Shown here: positions 55,356-64,000 of the stretch, one piece after another
How the letters are laid out: each line of letters opens with the position of its first letter
Numbering within the stretch: position 1 is the first letter of the stretch
Assembly: GCA_964436125.1 (NCBI GenBank)
Contig: CAYTBT010000004.1
Location: 50,241-114,240 of the forward strand
Length of the DNA stretch: 64,000 bases
Direction of reading: 5' to 3'
Source: CAYRFF01 sp964436125
Lineage (GTDB): Bacteria > Bacteroidota > Bacteroidia > Chitinophagales > Saprospiraceae
Notes under the pieces: model-generated
Databases searched by the model: none
What the model saw: only the letters and a program-made list of their open reading frames with translations
Told to the model about the DNA's origin: nothing
Position numbers and translations under genes: made by a program

Positions 55356-56777
55356 TTATTGAAGTCCATGCTTATCAAGCAGATATACCAGTGATGCCAT
55401 CGCGGCACATCCGAGCTTTAATTCCCTTTTGTTAATCTTGTCAAATGTATCTTCTGCAGTGTGGTGATAGTCAAAATACCGCTGTGAATCAGGCCTTAAA
55501 CCACCCAATAAGCCTTTCTGAAATTTCAGGTCGCTCACATCAGCTCCGGAACCACCGAATCGCAGTGAAATATCGTATGGAATAAAGAGGTCTTGCCATG
55601 AGCGTACTTTTTTCAGATATGCTTCTTTTACGTCAGGATGTGCATCGAAGCCAAAGCCACGTGGAGTGAATCCACCGGCATCTGATTCTATTGCAGCCAG
55701 ATGGAACAGCTGTTTTTCCTTGGCAACTTCAGCGTATTTATCAGCACCGGTGCCGCCATTTTCTTCATTCATAAATAAAACGACGCGCAGGGTTCTCTTG
55801 GGCTTGTAATTTAAACGGGAGAAAATATCTACGATACTCATCGCATGCACGCAACCGGCACCATCATCATGTGCACCTTGTCCGACATCCCAGGAATCAA
55901 GATGACCACCTACGAGAATAATTTCATCGGGATATTCGCTGCCGGTAATCTCACCTATTACATTGTAAGAAAGCACATCGTCCAGCATCTTGCAGGTGCT
56001 TCTCAGAAATACGGATATTACTTTGTCTTTCTTTAATAGGGCAGATAGATAATCGGCATCCCTTGTTGATATGTTAAAAGCAGGAATCTTGGGATCTTCA
56101 GGTCTATAATATAATGTTCCAGTATGTATTACATCATCTGTTTCTGTCGTCATAGACCGTACAATAACAGCAGCCGCACCATATTTTGCTGCTTCTGAAG
56201 AGCCTAATACGCGTTGCCTCACCGCTCCGCCATAAGCGTGAAATGTATTTACAAGTAAGCTATCCATCGGACGGTTGTAAAAGATAATGTTTCCCTTTAT
56301 TTCATCTTCCGGGATTTCTTTTACCTCTTCCAGAGAATGTACTTCAATAACTTTTCCACTGATTCCATCCGGCCCCGTGCCTATGCTGTTTCCTATTGCC
56401 ATACAATTTATATGTTCCTCGCGATGATCGGTAAAATTGATGCGCAACACTTCTTCTTGACCTCTGACCCAGTGAGGAACCATAACCTCCTGTAGAAAAA
56501 CACGATCAAATGCCATCGTATCCATAATTGATTTCATCAGCTGTACTGCTTCTGCAGCTCTTTCGCTTCCACTGAGTCTGTGGCCTACTTCTTGCGTTAA
56601 TGTCCTTAACCAGTTATAGGCTTCATCGCTTTTTAAGGAGGTCTTGTAAATGTTTTTTAACATGAGTTCATCAGGGCTTAAGACCTGCTCTTGTGCCGAC
56701 ATTTGCGGAAGCATAAAAGGGCTTATTATTATTGCAATTGCGCTTATCAGTACGTGAATTCTCTGCTTTCTGTGCAT
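55356..56777 (-). CDS. M28 family zinc peptidase, secreted
   Basis: About 473 aa from the ATG at 56777, which opens onto a signal sequence (IHVLISAIAIIISPFMLPQM). A 20-codon upstream extension to 56837 is possible but charged. A PA-type insert covers about residues 140-240. The M28 metal sites are GGHLDSWDVGQGAHDDGAG, FMNEENGGTGADKYAE, ESDAGGFTPRGFGF and, near the C terminus, YFDYHHTAEDTFDKI. All the expected ligands appear present. It is probably a periplasmic amino- or carboxypeptidase. Confidence 0.92.
   Translation of the reverse strand: MHRKQRIHVLISAIAIIISPFMLPQMSAQEQVLSPDELMLKNIYKTSLKSDEAYNWLRTLTQEVGHRLSGSERAAEAVQLMKSIMDTMAFDRVFLQEVMVPHWVRGQEEVLRINFTDHREEHINCMAIGNSIGTGPDGISGKVIEVHSLEEVKEIPEDEIKGNIIFYNRPMDSLLVNTFHAYGGAVRQRVLGSSEAAKYGAAAVIVRSMTTETDDVIHTGTLYYRPEDPKIPAFNISTRDADYLSALLKKDKVISVFLRSTCKMLDDVLSYNVIGEITGSEYPDEIILVGGHLDSWDVGQGAHDDGAGCVHAMSIVDIFSRLNYKPKRTLRVVLFMNEENGGTGADKYAEVAKEKQLFHLAAIESDAGGFTPRGFGFDAHPDVKEAYLKKVRSWQDLFIPYDISLRFGGSGADVSDLKFQKGLLGGLRPDSQRYFDYHHTAEDTFDKINKRELKLGCAAMASLVYLLDKHGLQ
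56702..56712 (+). repeat. Dispersed motif in the signal-peptide region of the M28 peptidase
   Basis: Context GACATTTGCGGAAGCATAA. On the minus-strand gene it is read as ATG CTT CCG CAA ATG (MLPQM), a frame not seen in the other genic copies. Confidence 0.85.
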
Positions 56778-57059
56778 ATCAGGACGTTTATCAATTAAAT
56801 TCTGCCGATGAATATACAGTTTTTTCTTAATATCCATATCTATCAGGCATATTATTCACGATTAATAAAACTGTCTTGCTGTCCATGACGATACAAGAAA
56901 TTTGATATGCATAAATGTGATGGCTATCAATGCTATGAAGTAATATCGATTTATTTACATATTAATAAAATTTTCAATACCTTGCATTTTGGTTGACCTG
57001 AGAAAGGAACCTCAAGCATGAGGAATGGAAAAATATTCAACAATTAAATATTTCAAAAC

Positions 57060-58109
57060 ATGAAGAATTTAAAACTATTTACGACAGTAATCGTACTATT
57101 TTTAAGTATAGGAATTGTTGTCGGTCAAGATTCTGATCGACTTTCTGAAGTACAAGAATTAAGCAAAAAGGAGGCTCAAGAAGGCTGGAATACAGGCATG
57201 GGCGTAGGGCTAGATTTCTTTCAGCTTCTACAGTTAAACCCACAGGTAGGAGCTGGAGAAAATCGCATCCAATTTGGCGGTGTAGGAAGCATCTATGCCA
57301 ATTACCTCAAAGGGCGTTTTTCATGGGACAATTCTATGTCACTTCTCTTCGGAGTACAGAAGCTCGGAATCGGTACAGCCAAGACTATTGCTTATCAGAA
57401 GACTATTGATGAATTGCGCTTGAACTCATTTGCGGCTTATAAAACATCAGATGACTCCAAGTGGGCATACAGCGTAGATTTTACCTTTTTATCGCAATTA
57501 ACGCCGACGTACTTTGGGAATTATTTATCGGATGTGAATACGACAGATGAATTTGACGGGCCGATATCCAAGTTCTTTTCACCGGCACAGATCAGCTTGT
57601 CTCCCGGCATGACTTGGATGCCCAATTCACATTTCAGCCTCCTCATTTCTCCGGCTAGCATCAAGCTCATCACAGTAGCTGATGATGCAATAGCATCGAT
57701 TCCGGGAGATGAGGATCTCGGTATAGGACTACATGGTACTGAGTGGAATAGCTCTACAGATTATAAAAATACCTTATTCCAGTTTGGTGCTACGGTAAAA
57801 GCCAAGTACAGCAATAAGTACTTCAATGATAAGATTATCCATACTTCTGAATTGACCTTATTCAGTAATTATCTGCATAATCCACAGAATATCGATATCG
57901 ATTTCAGGAATCAGATTGCTTATGAGATATGGAAAGGCTTACAGCTTACTTTTACCCTAAACTTCCTGTATGATGATGATATCCCGGTACAGATATCTGA
58001 TAGTAATGCGCCCAATGGAATTGCTTTAAATCAGGATGGGACGCCCAAGCTAGGGAAAAGATTAAATATGGTTGAGACATTTGCAATTAAATATAACATT
58101 GTCTTTTAA
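57060..58109 (+). CDS. DUF3078 family outer-membrane-type protein
   Basis: A 349-aa protein with signal peptide MKNLKLFTTVIVLFLSIGIV. The rest alternates beta-strands typical of a barrel (SIYANYLKGRFSWDNSMSLL, ISLSPGMTWMPNSHFSLLIS, ending FAIKYNIVF with an aromatic C-terminal residue). N-terminal GWNTGMGVGLDFFQLLQLNP matches DUF3078. Function unknown. A TACCTTGC box about 80 nt upstream may be its promoter. A terminator follows at 58186-58219. Confidence 0.82.
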   Translation: MKNLKLFTTVIVLFLSIGIVVGQDSDRLSEVQELSKKEAQEGWNTGMGVGLDFFQLLQLNPQVGAGENRIQFGGVGSIYANYLKGRFSWDNSMSLLFGVQKLGIGTAKTIAYQKTIDELRLNSFAAYKTSDDSKWAYSVDFTFLSQLTPTYFGNYLSDVNTTDEFDGPISKFFSPAQISLSPGMTWMPNSHFSLLISPASIKLITVADDAIASIPGDEDLGIGLHGTEWNSSTDYKNTLFQFGATVKAKYSNKYFNDKIIHTSELTLFSNYLHNPQNIDIDFRNQIAYEIWKGLQLTFTLNFLYDDDIPVQISDSNAPNGIALNQDGTPKLGKRLNMVETFAIKYNIVF

Positions 58110-58185
58110 TGAATGATTTACCCCGGATAAACGGGTGTATAAGAAGGCTCTAGCATAAGTATATCAAGTTGATTATTTATAAGGT

Positions 58186-58219
58186 AAAAAGTGTGAGATC
58201 CATAGGTCTTGCACTTTTT
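58186..58219 (+). terminator. Terminator of the DUF3078 gene
   Basis: AAAAAGTGTGAGA (58186-58198) pairs with TCTTGCACTTTTT (58207-58219), 11 of 13 positions, loop TCCATAGG. It lies 76 bp after the stop codon. Confidence 0.75.
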
Positions 58220-58313
58220 AATTTATGCCTTGTTGCTTTTCTAAGGTATAAATATTTTGATAATAATTATGTTTTATGTATTCAAATAAATAAATTGCAA
58301 GCATATTAATTCT

Positions 58314-59096
58314 ATGCACGATCGACATCAAAATCGGAAACGGTATTTTCTTGAGCAAGAAAAAGCGACGAGAGAAGAAGTTATTCCTTACCTGGCACAG
58401 CATATTAATATCTCAGAGGATATGCGAGTTCTGGAGATAGGTTGCGGTGAGGCAGGGAATTTAAAGCCTTTTCTTGACATGGGTTGCGATTGTGTCGGAG
58501 TCGATATCAGTAAAGCTCGTATTGAAAACGCACGGAAGTTTTATGCAGATCATCTGGCACGGGAAAAGATTAAATTCATCTCCAATGATATTTACAAGGT
58601 AGGAGCTGAGGATATCGGGACATTTGATTTTCTCATGATGCGCGATGTTATTGAGCACATTCCCGGTCAGGAGAAATTTATGAACTATGTCAAGAGGTTT
58701 ATGAAGCCTTCCGGCAAATTTTTTCTTGGATTTCCACCTTGGTATATGCCATTCGGTGGACACCAGCAGATCTGTAAGAGCAAGGTATTATCCATGCTTC
58801 CGTATTTCCATATTCTACCTAAAAGCATTTATAAATCAATTCTTGCACTGGGAGAAGATGAAAGGCGTATTGAAGAACTTCTTGAGATAAAAGATACGGG
58901 GATCAGCATAGAGAGATTTGAAAGGATTATCGGACAAGAGAACTATAGGGTCATCAATAGGACCTTATACTTAATCAACCCCAATTATCGCATAAAATTC
59001 CATCTTAAGCCGCGGAAGCAGCTTCCTATTGTGAGGGAAATCCCATTTATCAGGAACTTTGTAACAACTTGTGCTTATTATATTCTCAGCAAATAG
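58314..59096 (+). CDS. Class I SAM-dependent methyltransferase
   Basis: A 260-aa protein. The SAM-binding motif I is MRVLEIGCGEAGNLKPFLDM, followed by CVGVDISKARIENA and FDFLMMRDVIEHI. The C-terminal third (FHLKPRKQLPIVREIPFIRN) is basic and has no clear match. The substrate is unknown; related proteins modify small molecules, lipids or quinones. The gene is convergent with lpxD. Confidence 0.8.
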   Translation: MHDRHQNRKRYFLEQEKATREEVIPYLAQHINISEDMRVLEIGCGEAGNLKPFLDMGCDCVGVDISKARIENARKFYADHLAREKIKFISNDIYKVGAEDIGTFDFLMMRDVIEHIPGQEKFMNYVKRFMKPSGKFFLGFPPWYMPFGGHQQICKSKVLSMLPYFHILPKSIYKSILALGEDERRIEELLEIKDTGISIERFERIIGQENYRVINRTLYLINPNYRIKFHLKPRKQLPIVREIPFIRNFVTTCAYYILSK

Positions 59097-59147
59097 CTTC
59101 CAGCTGATAAAAAAATGCTTGACAAGGCAGGATTGAAAAATAAAGGA

Positions 59148-60101
59148 TTAGCTTTCGGTTTTGGCTTTGTCGTGATTGTGATTATGGTTATGTGAAAAAT
59201 TTCTCAGGAAAGCCATCTGTCTATAAGCATTGGAGGCTTCTTGCGCCGGATAGCCAAAAAGTGTTTTTCCCTCACCGAAGCTTTTTGCCACACCGGACTT
59301 GGCAAGGACGGTTGTATTCTTGCCGATGCGGACATTCTGTGCGACACCGACCTGGCCATAAACAGTAACATTATCCTCGATAATTGACATGCCACCTATA
59401 CCGACATGTGCAGCAAAGAGGCAGTTTTCTCCTATTTCAACATCGTGGCCTACATGGATGAGATTGTCAAACTTTGTTCCTTTTCCGATGATAGTGTCGC
59501 CTGAAACACCTTTGTCGATAGTACAGGATGCTCCGATATACACATTATCATTGATAATAACTTTTCCACCACTCGTCCACTTATGGTGGATATTGTTTTC
59601 GTCTTTCTTGAAATAAAAGGCATCGGACCCAATAACAGAATTGGGTTTTATCATCACATTATTTCCGATTATTGTGTCGCTTCCTATGTAAACATTGGAC
59701 TGTATATAACAATCCTCGCCTATGTGTACGTGTGGGCCCACTACGACATTATGCTCCAGAATTGCCGATGAATGGATGACGGCCGATGGGTGAATAGCTT
59801 CCGTATGTGCTTGAAAAGGACGGAATCTGCTGACGAGAGAGTTATAGGCAAAGAATGGTTTTTCACAATACAAGAGTGTCTTCCCATCCGGAACTTCTAC
59901 GCGCTCATTGATAAGAATAACACTTGCATCAGAGTGCAGTGACCGATGCATATACTTGGGGATATCTACAAAGGTTAAATCTCCTTCTCTGACACGATGT
60001 ATTTCATTAATTCCATATACTATCCGATTCTCATCTCCTAAGATTTCAGCATCGATTATTTCTGCTATTTCTTTAACGGATAATGGACTGGGTAAATTCA
60101 T
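59148..60101 (-). CDS. lpxD: UDP-3-O-acylglucosamine N-acyltransferase
   Basis: A 317-aa protein of lipid A biosynthesis. The N-terminal uridine-binding domain (LTFVDIPKYMHRSLHSDASV) precedes a left-handed parallel beta-helix of hexapeptide repeats. The catalytic-histidine region is NLIHVGHDVEIGENCLFAAH. The C-terminal helix is followed by an unusual His/Asn alternation (HNHNHNHD). Bacteroidota often carry a second LpxD-like paralogue, so this could be either one. Confidence 0.9.
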   Translation of the reverse strand: MNLPSPLSVKEIAEIIDAEILGDENRIVYGINEIHRVREGDLTFVDIPKYMHRSLHSDASVILINERVEVPDGKTLLYCEKPFFAYNSLVSRFRPFQAHTEAIHPSAVIHSSAILEHNVVVGPHVHIGEDCYIQSNVYIGSDTIIGNNVMIKPNSVIGSDAFYFKKDENNIHHKWTSGGKVIINDNVYIGASCTIDKGVSGDTIIGKGTKFDNLIHVGHDVEIGENCLFAAHVGIGGMSIIEDNVTVYGQVGVAQNVRIGKNTTVLAKSGVAKSFGEGKTLFGYPAQEASNAYRQMAFLRNFSHNHNHNHDKAKTES

Positions 60102-60698
60102 TTTGTGATATTTGAATTATAGAACGTACTATCACTTCATAGTGTTATATCAAAGTGCGATTATAATTAACCCAAATTCTTTCAATCTAAACCTCTTGAC
60201 CTTCAAATACGTATAAGTCTGTGAATATTTTCCCTTGTGTACTATGCAGTATTGTCTTTACGCTACATAGTAAAAAATCTCTAGCACAAGTAGATTTTGC
60301 CCACAGATGTATGTTTTTACAAGATATTATCCTGTACTTTTAATATGAAACAAGTTCCTGAATGGTACATGCTTTATGAATTCTACAGTGTACCGGAACA
60401 TTATCTGGGTTAACTTGCTGCAAATATAATGCCTTTTTATAGATTTTATAGAAGGAGTGCGTATATTATAGCTAGCTAGCGCTTATTCAACTTCTTAAAT
60501 GTATGAATCCGGGCATTTTGTGATATTTTGCATAGCTTATGCCGATTATGCATACTGATAGCCTTTCATAGAAGTTAATCTCGGCATCCTTCAATCGGCA
60601 AAACATGTTCTGCATATACTGAATACACAGCTACAACTATACTAGATAATTGTAAAATAAGTGTCTAAGGATGGAGGCGATTTCTCTAATTGATAAAC
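60102..60698. other. Intergenic, nothing recognised
   Basis: About 600 bp between the lpxD start and the prs stop, AT-rich. I see no ORF, strong hairpin, RNA gene or motif copy. Confidence 0.4.
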
Positions 60699-61646
60699 CT
60701 AACTTACAAATAAAGCAGAAATCGATCGATGTTCATGTGTGTTCCGTATTGCTCTGGCAAATAATTCTGCGACGCTGAGCACTTCGATTTTGTCAAGTTG
60801 CTTTTTCAATGGAATGGTATCGCTTACAATCAATTTTTCGATACTTGATTCTGCTATTCTTTCATAGGCAGGTCCTGACATGACAGGATGTGTGCAGATA
60901 GCCCGGACGCTCCGGGCACCGGCTTCAAGAATAGCATCAGAGGCTTTGCACAATGTGCCTGCCGTATCGACGAGGTCATCGATGAGGATTACATCTGCAC
61001 CATTCACATCGCCTATTACGGTAATTTCTTTAACCTCATTGGCTTTCTCGCGGAATTTATCACAGATAACAAGATTTCGTTCAAAGAAATTGGCGTAGGT
61101 TCTAGCTCGTTTAACTCCACCCACATCCGGGGAAGCAAATGTTACATTGGACATATCTTGTTTCCGTAAATATGGGATAAAAATGGCATCGGACTTGAGG
61201 TGATCCACCGGAATGTCAAAGAATCCTTGAATCTGATCAGCATGGAAGTCCATTGTCATCACCCTGTCCGCACCTGCTGCTTGAATGAGATTGGCGATCA
61301 GCTTTGCTGATATCGGAACACGTGGTTTATCTTTCCTATCCTGACGCGCATAGCCAAAGTAGGGGATAACGGCAGTAATATAACCTGCACTTGCGCGCTT
61401 GGCAGTATCAATTAAGAGAAGTAGTTCAAGGAGATTATCCGCCGGTGCATAGGTAGATTGAATAAAGAATACATAGGCACCGCGTACGGATTCTAGAATT
61501 TCTGTCTGCATTTCTCCATCACTGAAAAAATGAAGTTTACTCTTTCCGAGTGAATAGCCATAGTGCTTAGCTATTTTTTCAGCTAGATATTCCGAGTTCT
61601 TCCCGGAAAATAATTTGACTTCTCTTATACTGCCTAGGGACTCCAT
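60699..61646 (-). CDS. prs: Ribose-phosphate pyrophosphokinase
   Basis: A 315-aa enzyme making PRPP from ribose 5-phosphate and ATP. It supplies hpt and nucleotide, His and Trp synthesis. Visible motifs are VFFIQSTYAPADNLLELLLL, VIPYFGYARQDRKDKPRVPI and VILIDDLVDTAGTLCKA (PRPP loop). Length is normal. It has a recognisable promoter just upstream. Confidence 0.97.
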   Translation of the reverse strand: MESLGSIREVKLFSGKNSEYLAEKIAKHYGYSLGKSKLHFFSDGEMQTEILESVRGAYVFFIQSTYAPADNLLELLLLIDTAKRASAGYITAVIPYFGYARQDRKDKPRVPISAKLIANLIQAAGADRVMTMDFHADQIQGFFDIPVDHLKSDAIFIPYLRKQDMSNVTFASPDVGGVKRARTYANFFERNLVICDKFREKANEVKEITVIGDVNGADVILIDDLVDTAGTLCKASDAILEAGARSVRAICTHPVMSGPAYERIAESSIEKLIVSDTIPLKKQLDKIEVLSVAELFARAIRNTHEHRSISALFVS

Positions 61647-61665
61647 AATTCTTGAATTTAAATAG

Positions 61666-61696
61666 CAAAGCTAATAAAGTTTTTATGGCCTATGAA
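61666..61696 (-). promoter_or_regulatory. prs promoter
   Basis: Minus-strand TAGCTTTG (61666-61673) matches TAnnTTTG and lies 19 nt before the ATG. A weak -33 element (TTC) sits 20 nt further upstream. Confidence 0.5.
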
Positions 61697-61895
61697 CTTA
61701 ATATGGTTTTTTCATCGGCGATAGCTTGATTTTTCTTCTCCCACGGAAAAGATGGTGCTTTCTTTCCGTGTAATCGGAGTCGGCTTGCTTCATCACATGC
61801 TTTTGTCTGAGATTAAATGAAAGAGATTAGCCATTGATATTAAGGCTTGTTTAAAAGTATCTGTATCTTTAAAGTAGATTGAGATTAGTAGGGCA

Positions 61896-61906
61896 TTTGC
61901 GGAAGC
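61896..61906 (+). repeat. Dispersed motif TTTGCGGAAGC
   Basis: Intergenic, context GGCATTTGCGGAAGCTAAG, 164 bp before the aspartyl protease ATG. Confidence 0.85.
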
Positions 61907-62069
61907 TAAGTTCTTATAGAAGTAAACAAGTTTTACGGAAAATAGAGTATCAGAATGGCAAGGATTAAGGGAAATGGGATATAGGCGGCTTTACCGAGAA
62001 CTTTAAATGTGCTCGGCGCGCTGGAGGAGGGAGAAATCACTTATGTTCAATGAGAATCTTACTTAAGGA

Positions 62070-63329
62070 ATGAAGAGAATAATACAACACGGAGTCTTTC
62101 AAGCGCTTAAAGCAGGCTGGAAATCCTTATTGCTTATAATATTGATGGGAATCTCCGTACAAGCTCAGAACATCGATCTTCTGGGAGCACATGATCATCG
62201 TACGATTCCATTTACAATGCTTGGGAATTTTATTCTTATCGATGTGACAATAGATCATTCTATCTCCTGTAAGTTCATCATTGATACGGGTTCTGAACAT
62301 GTAATCCTATTTGAGAAGTCGATGGCCGATATTCTACAGTTTACATATACGCATAAAATTCCTATCATCGGAAGCGACTTGAAATATCGTGATTATGCGC
62401 TTATTGCACCGCGTATTCCCATGCAGATAGAAGGATTAAATGCATTTCAGGCCAATATTCTTGTATTGGAAGAGACTTACCCATCACTGAATCCTTTAAT
62501 CAATGCCGATATCCTCGGCATCATCGGAGGAGACCTCCTATCACAGTACAATCTTGAGATAAATTACAGAAAGAGAACCTTAACTTTTTATAAGCATAGC
62601 ACGAGGCTTCCTATAGGAAAACGATATAGCGCTATACCCTTGTATATCTATGATGATAAGCCGTATTGCCTAGCAGTTACCGGCGAGAAAGATAATCGAG
62701 ATTTATTTCTTCTCTTAGATACGGGTTGTACGGTAAACCTCATCCTCCATAAATATACGCTAGAAGACAGTGTAAATTCAGATACTCTAGTCTATGGAGT
62801 CATAGGGAGAAGCATTCACAGTCAATTGCTCGGTTATATCGGGCGATTACATAGTTTCAGATGGGGAGCCTTTACCTTCCCCGGTATGCTAGTGAATTAT
62901 CAAGCAATGGATTCTTCAGTTCTCAACATACAGGGTCGAGCAGGAGGTCGCGATGGCATTATAGGTAATGTATTGCTAGAACGTTTTCACCTCTTTATTG
63001 ATTATCGAGATTCCATGCTTTATCTGAAACCTCGGAAATATTATAACAGAGAATTTAAATATGACCGTTCCGGCATGGGACTCATTGCCACGGGTGTGGA
63101 TTTTAGCGATTATGTGGTTGAATATGTCGTGCCGGGATCACCTGCCGATAGCGCAGGCATTATATCCGGTGACAAAATCATGTCTATTAACTTTTGGCCT
63201 GTTTTCCTTTATTCTTTTAAACATATTACCGAAGTGTTCAAAGGCCCGGTAGGAAAGAAAATCAGGCTACGGATAAAGCGCGGGAATGATAGTTTCATTG
63301 TTTATATAAGCTTACGCAAATTGATATAA
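62070..63329 (+). CDS. Secreted retropepsin-like aspartyl protease with PDZ domain
   Basis: A 419-aa protein with a signal sequence (WKSLLLIILMGISVQAQ). Two aspartyl-protease half-domains are present, with the catalytic motifs FIIDTGSEHVIL and LLLDTGCTVNLIL (Cys in place of the usual Ser/Thr in the second). A C-terminal PDZ domain contains VVPGSPADSAGIISGDKIMSI. This is a common Bacteroidota architecture, presumably periplasmic or surface. Substrates are unknown. A dispersed motif overlaps the last codons. Confidence 0.9.
   Translation: MKRIIQHGVFQALKAGWKSLLLIILMGISVQAQNIDLLGAHDHRTIPFTMLGNFILIDVTIDHSISCKFIIDTGSEHVILFEKSMADILQFTYTHKIPIIGSDLKYRDYALIAPRIPMQIEGLNAFQANILVLEETYPSLNPLINADILGIIGGDLLSQYNLEINYRKRTLTFYKHSTRLPIGKRYSAIPLYIYDDKPYCLAVTGEKDNRDLFLLLDTGCTVNLILHKYTLEDSVNSDTLVYGVIGRSIHSQLLGYIGRLHSFRWGAFTFPGMLVNYQAMDSSVLNIQGRAGGRDGIIGNVLLERFHLFIDYRDSMLYLKPRKYYNREFKYDRSGMGLIATGVDFSDYVVEYVVPGSPADSAGIISGDKIMSINFWPVFLYSFKHITEVFKGPVGKKIRLRIKRGNDSFIVYISLRKLI
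63310..63320 (-). repeat. Dispersed motif, GT variant, at the end of the aspartyl protease gene
   Basis: Minus-strand context CAATTTGCGTAAGCTTATA. On the coding strand it encodes part of the final SLRKLI. Confidence 0.8.
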
Positions 63330-64000
63330 CTTAGGTTCCATGAATAAAGCATTGCGTCCTGTCTTGTCCTATATGTACTCATTGGATTTCATTAGTTTTT
63401 AGATATCCTCAACTTAGGTACACTCTTCAGATATGTCGTTTCATATATTGTGAGCAGAGCAGCTTATGCATCATTCCCAATCCTTATATTTCAGTAGTGA
63501 AAATAAACATTACAGCTTTTGATGTCTTATATCTACGGAAAGCGCTTTCCGTGGATAAGGGAGATTAAGTAGGTCTATTTTATGGGTTCTTAAATTGAAA
63601 GGGTAAAAAAAGAGGACAAGAGGAATATATAGCTTGAAATAGTTATGAAACATCGGAATAAAATGACCCATATCAATTTCTTATCATGCTCAAAGCCATA
63701 TATTTGAATAAACCAAAACATTGTGATTTGGGTAATAGGGGATTGCATCCGGTAGTTATCGATACTTCTGACCAATTGTTAAATACTCAAGTTTCCCACT
63801 TGTCAAATAATTGATAATCAGGTTAAAATATATTATAATAGTGTTGCATAATACAGTATAATGTCTTATATTTGAGGGTGTTATAACTATATTCCTAACA
63901 CAGACAAAAACTCATATTATGCAACGAGGTAAAAGTATAAAAAATATGGGTCTATAATAAAAGTAGTGGAAATAGAATTAACTTGTGGGCAAAAACTATG
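63330..64000. other. Terminal intergenic region with a promoter and a transcription unit leaving the window
   Basis: It contains a perfect 18-bp palindrome ACGGAAAGCGCTTTCCGT (63535-63552), about 200 bp after the protease stop. Near the edge are a good promoter (63844-63874) and a 12-codon open frame (63919-63957). The next gene would begin at or beyond the right edge, possibly at the ATG 63998-64000. Confidence 0.5.
63844..63874 (+). promoter_or_regulatory. Strong promoter near the right edge
   Basis: TTG (63844-63846), 20-nt spacer, TATATTTG (63867-63874) is a near-ideal Bacteroidota promoter. The -33 box lies inside GTTGCATAATA (63843-63853), which is the perfect inverse of TATTATGCAAC (63915-63925). 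The inverted pair flanks the transcription start and the first ATG, and may be an operator pair or a mobile-element end. Confidence 0.6.

Larger units (their letters stand above)
61647..62069. other. Divergent spacer between prs and the aspartyl protease
   Basis: About 420 bp. It contains the prs promoter, a hairpin (CACGGAAA 61742-61749 with TTTCCGTG 61763-61770) and one dispersed motif (61896-61906). Confidence 0.6.

Noticed and set aside
57425..57438. CATTTGCGGCTTAT as a motif copy in the DUF3078 gene
   Set aside because: It matches the first half only; the AAGC half is missing.

Overview
The window looks like a chromosomal segment of a gliding-type Bacteroidota bacterium, plausibly Saprospiria-like. 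This is an inference from gene content. Three long secreted proteins end in type IX secretion (T9SS) sorting domains: two of type B and one of type A. There are several lipoproteins and a DUF3078 protein. Some promoters fit the Bacteroidota pattern of TTG, about 20 nt, then TAnnTTTG, and Shine-Dalgarno sequences are weak or absent. No species can be named.

Bases 1-1730 are accessory DNA. The 3' (leader-distal) end of a CRISPR array enters from the left, with nine intact 36-bp repeats and 36-37 bp spacers. Two neighbouring repeats are then broken at exactly the same nucleotide by copies of an unidentified element. That element has twin hairpins and 90-92 bp tandem units. A decayed IS30-like transposase fragment follows. 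No cas gene is visible; they would lie off the left edge.

From 1821 onward the content is mostly conserved chromosome. In order: comF, tRNA-Phe, a degenerate MtfA-like membrane protein, lysS, a 1843-aa SprB-repeat adhesin, a dipeptide epimerase, a second large T9SS protein, and acnA. A minus-strand run follows (NAD kinase, cyclase-family enzyme, unknown membrane protein, M13 peptidase, arylsulfotransferase-like lipoprotein). Next come a flippase-like protein, small membrane proteins, a SLAC1/TehA transporter, uvrA, a BNR-repeat lipoprotein, a Dna2-like nuclease-helicase, a sigma factor, mqo and dnaX. Then an Smr/DUF2027 protein, pcm, a type A sorting-domain protein, ahcY, adenine deaminase, hpt and uppP. 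The last part has a small lipoprotein overlapping a phosphopantetheinyl transferase, a SanA-like protein, intact mtfA, an M28 peptidase, a DUF3078 protein, a methyltransferase, lpxD, prs and a PDZ-aspartyl protease. Purine salvage and PRPP metabolism are well represented (ade, hpt, prs, plus the PRTase-fold comF), but the genes are not one operon.

The strongest unexplained signal is a dispersed, non-palindromic DNA word, TTTGCG(G/T)AAGC. It usually lies inside a longer cATTTGCGGAAGCTAA context. It occurs 17 times exactly between 6 and 63 kb, on both strands about equally, in intergenic DNA and inside genes. In genes it is read in several different frames, so protein sequence does not explain it. 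About 0.06 copies would be expected by chance. The distribution resembles DNA-uptake sequences of naturally competent bacteria, and comF is in the window, but function is inference only. The CRISPR/mobile region lacks the exact motif.
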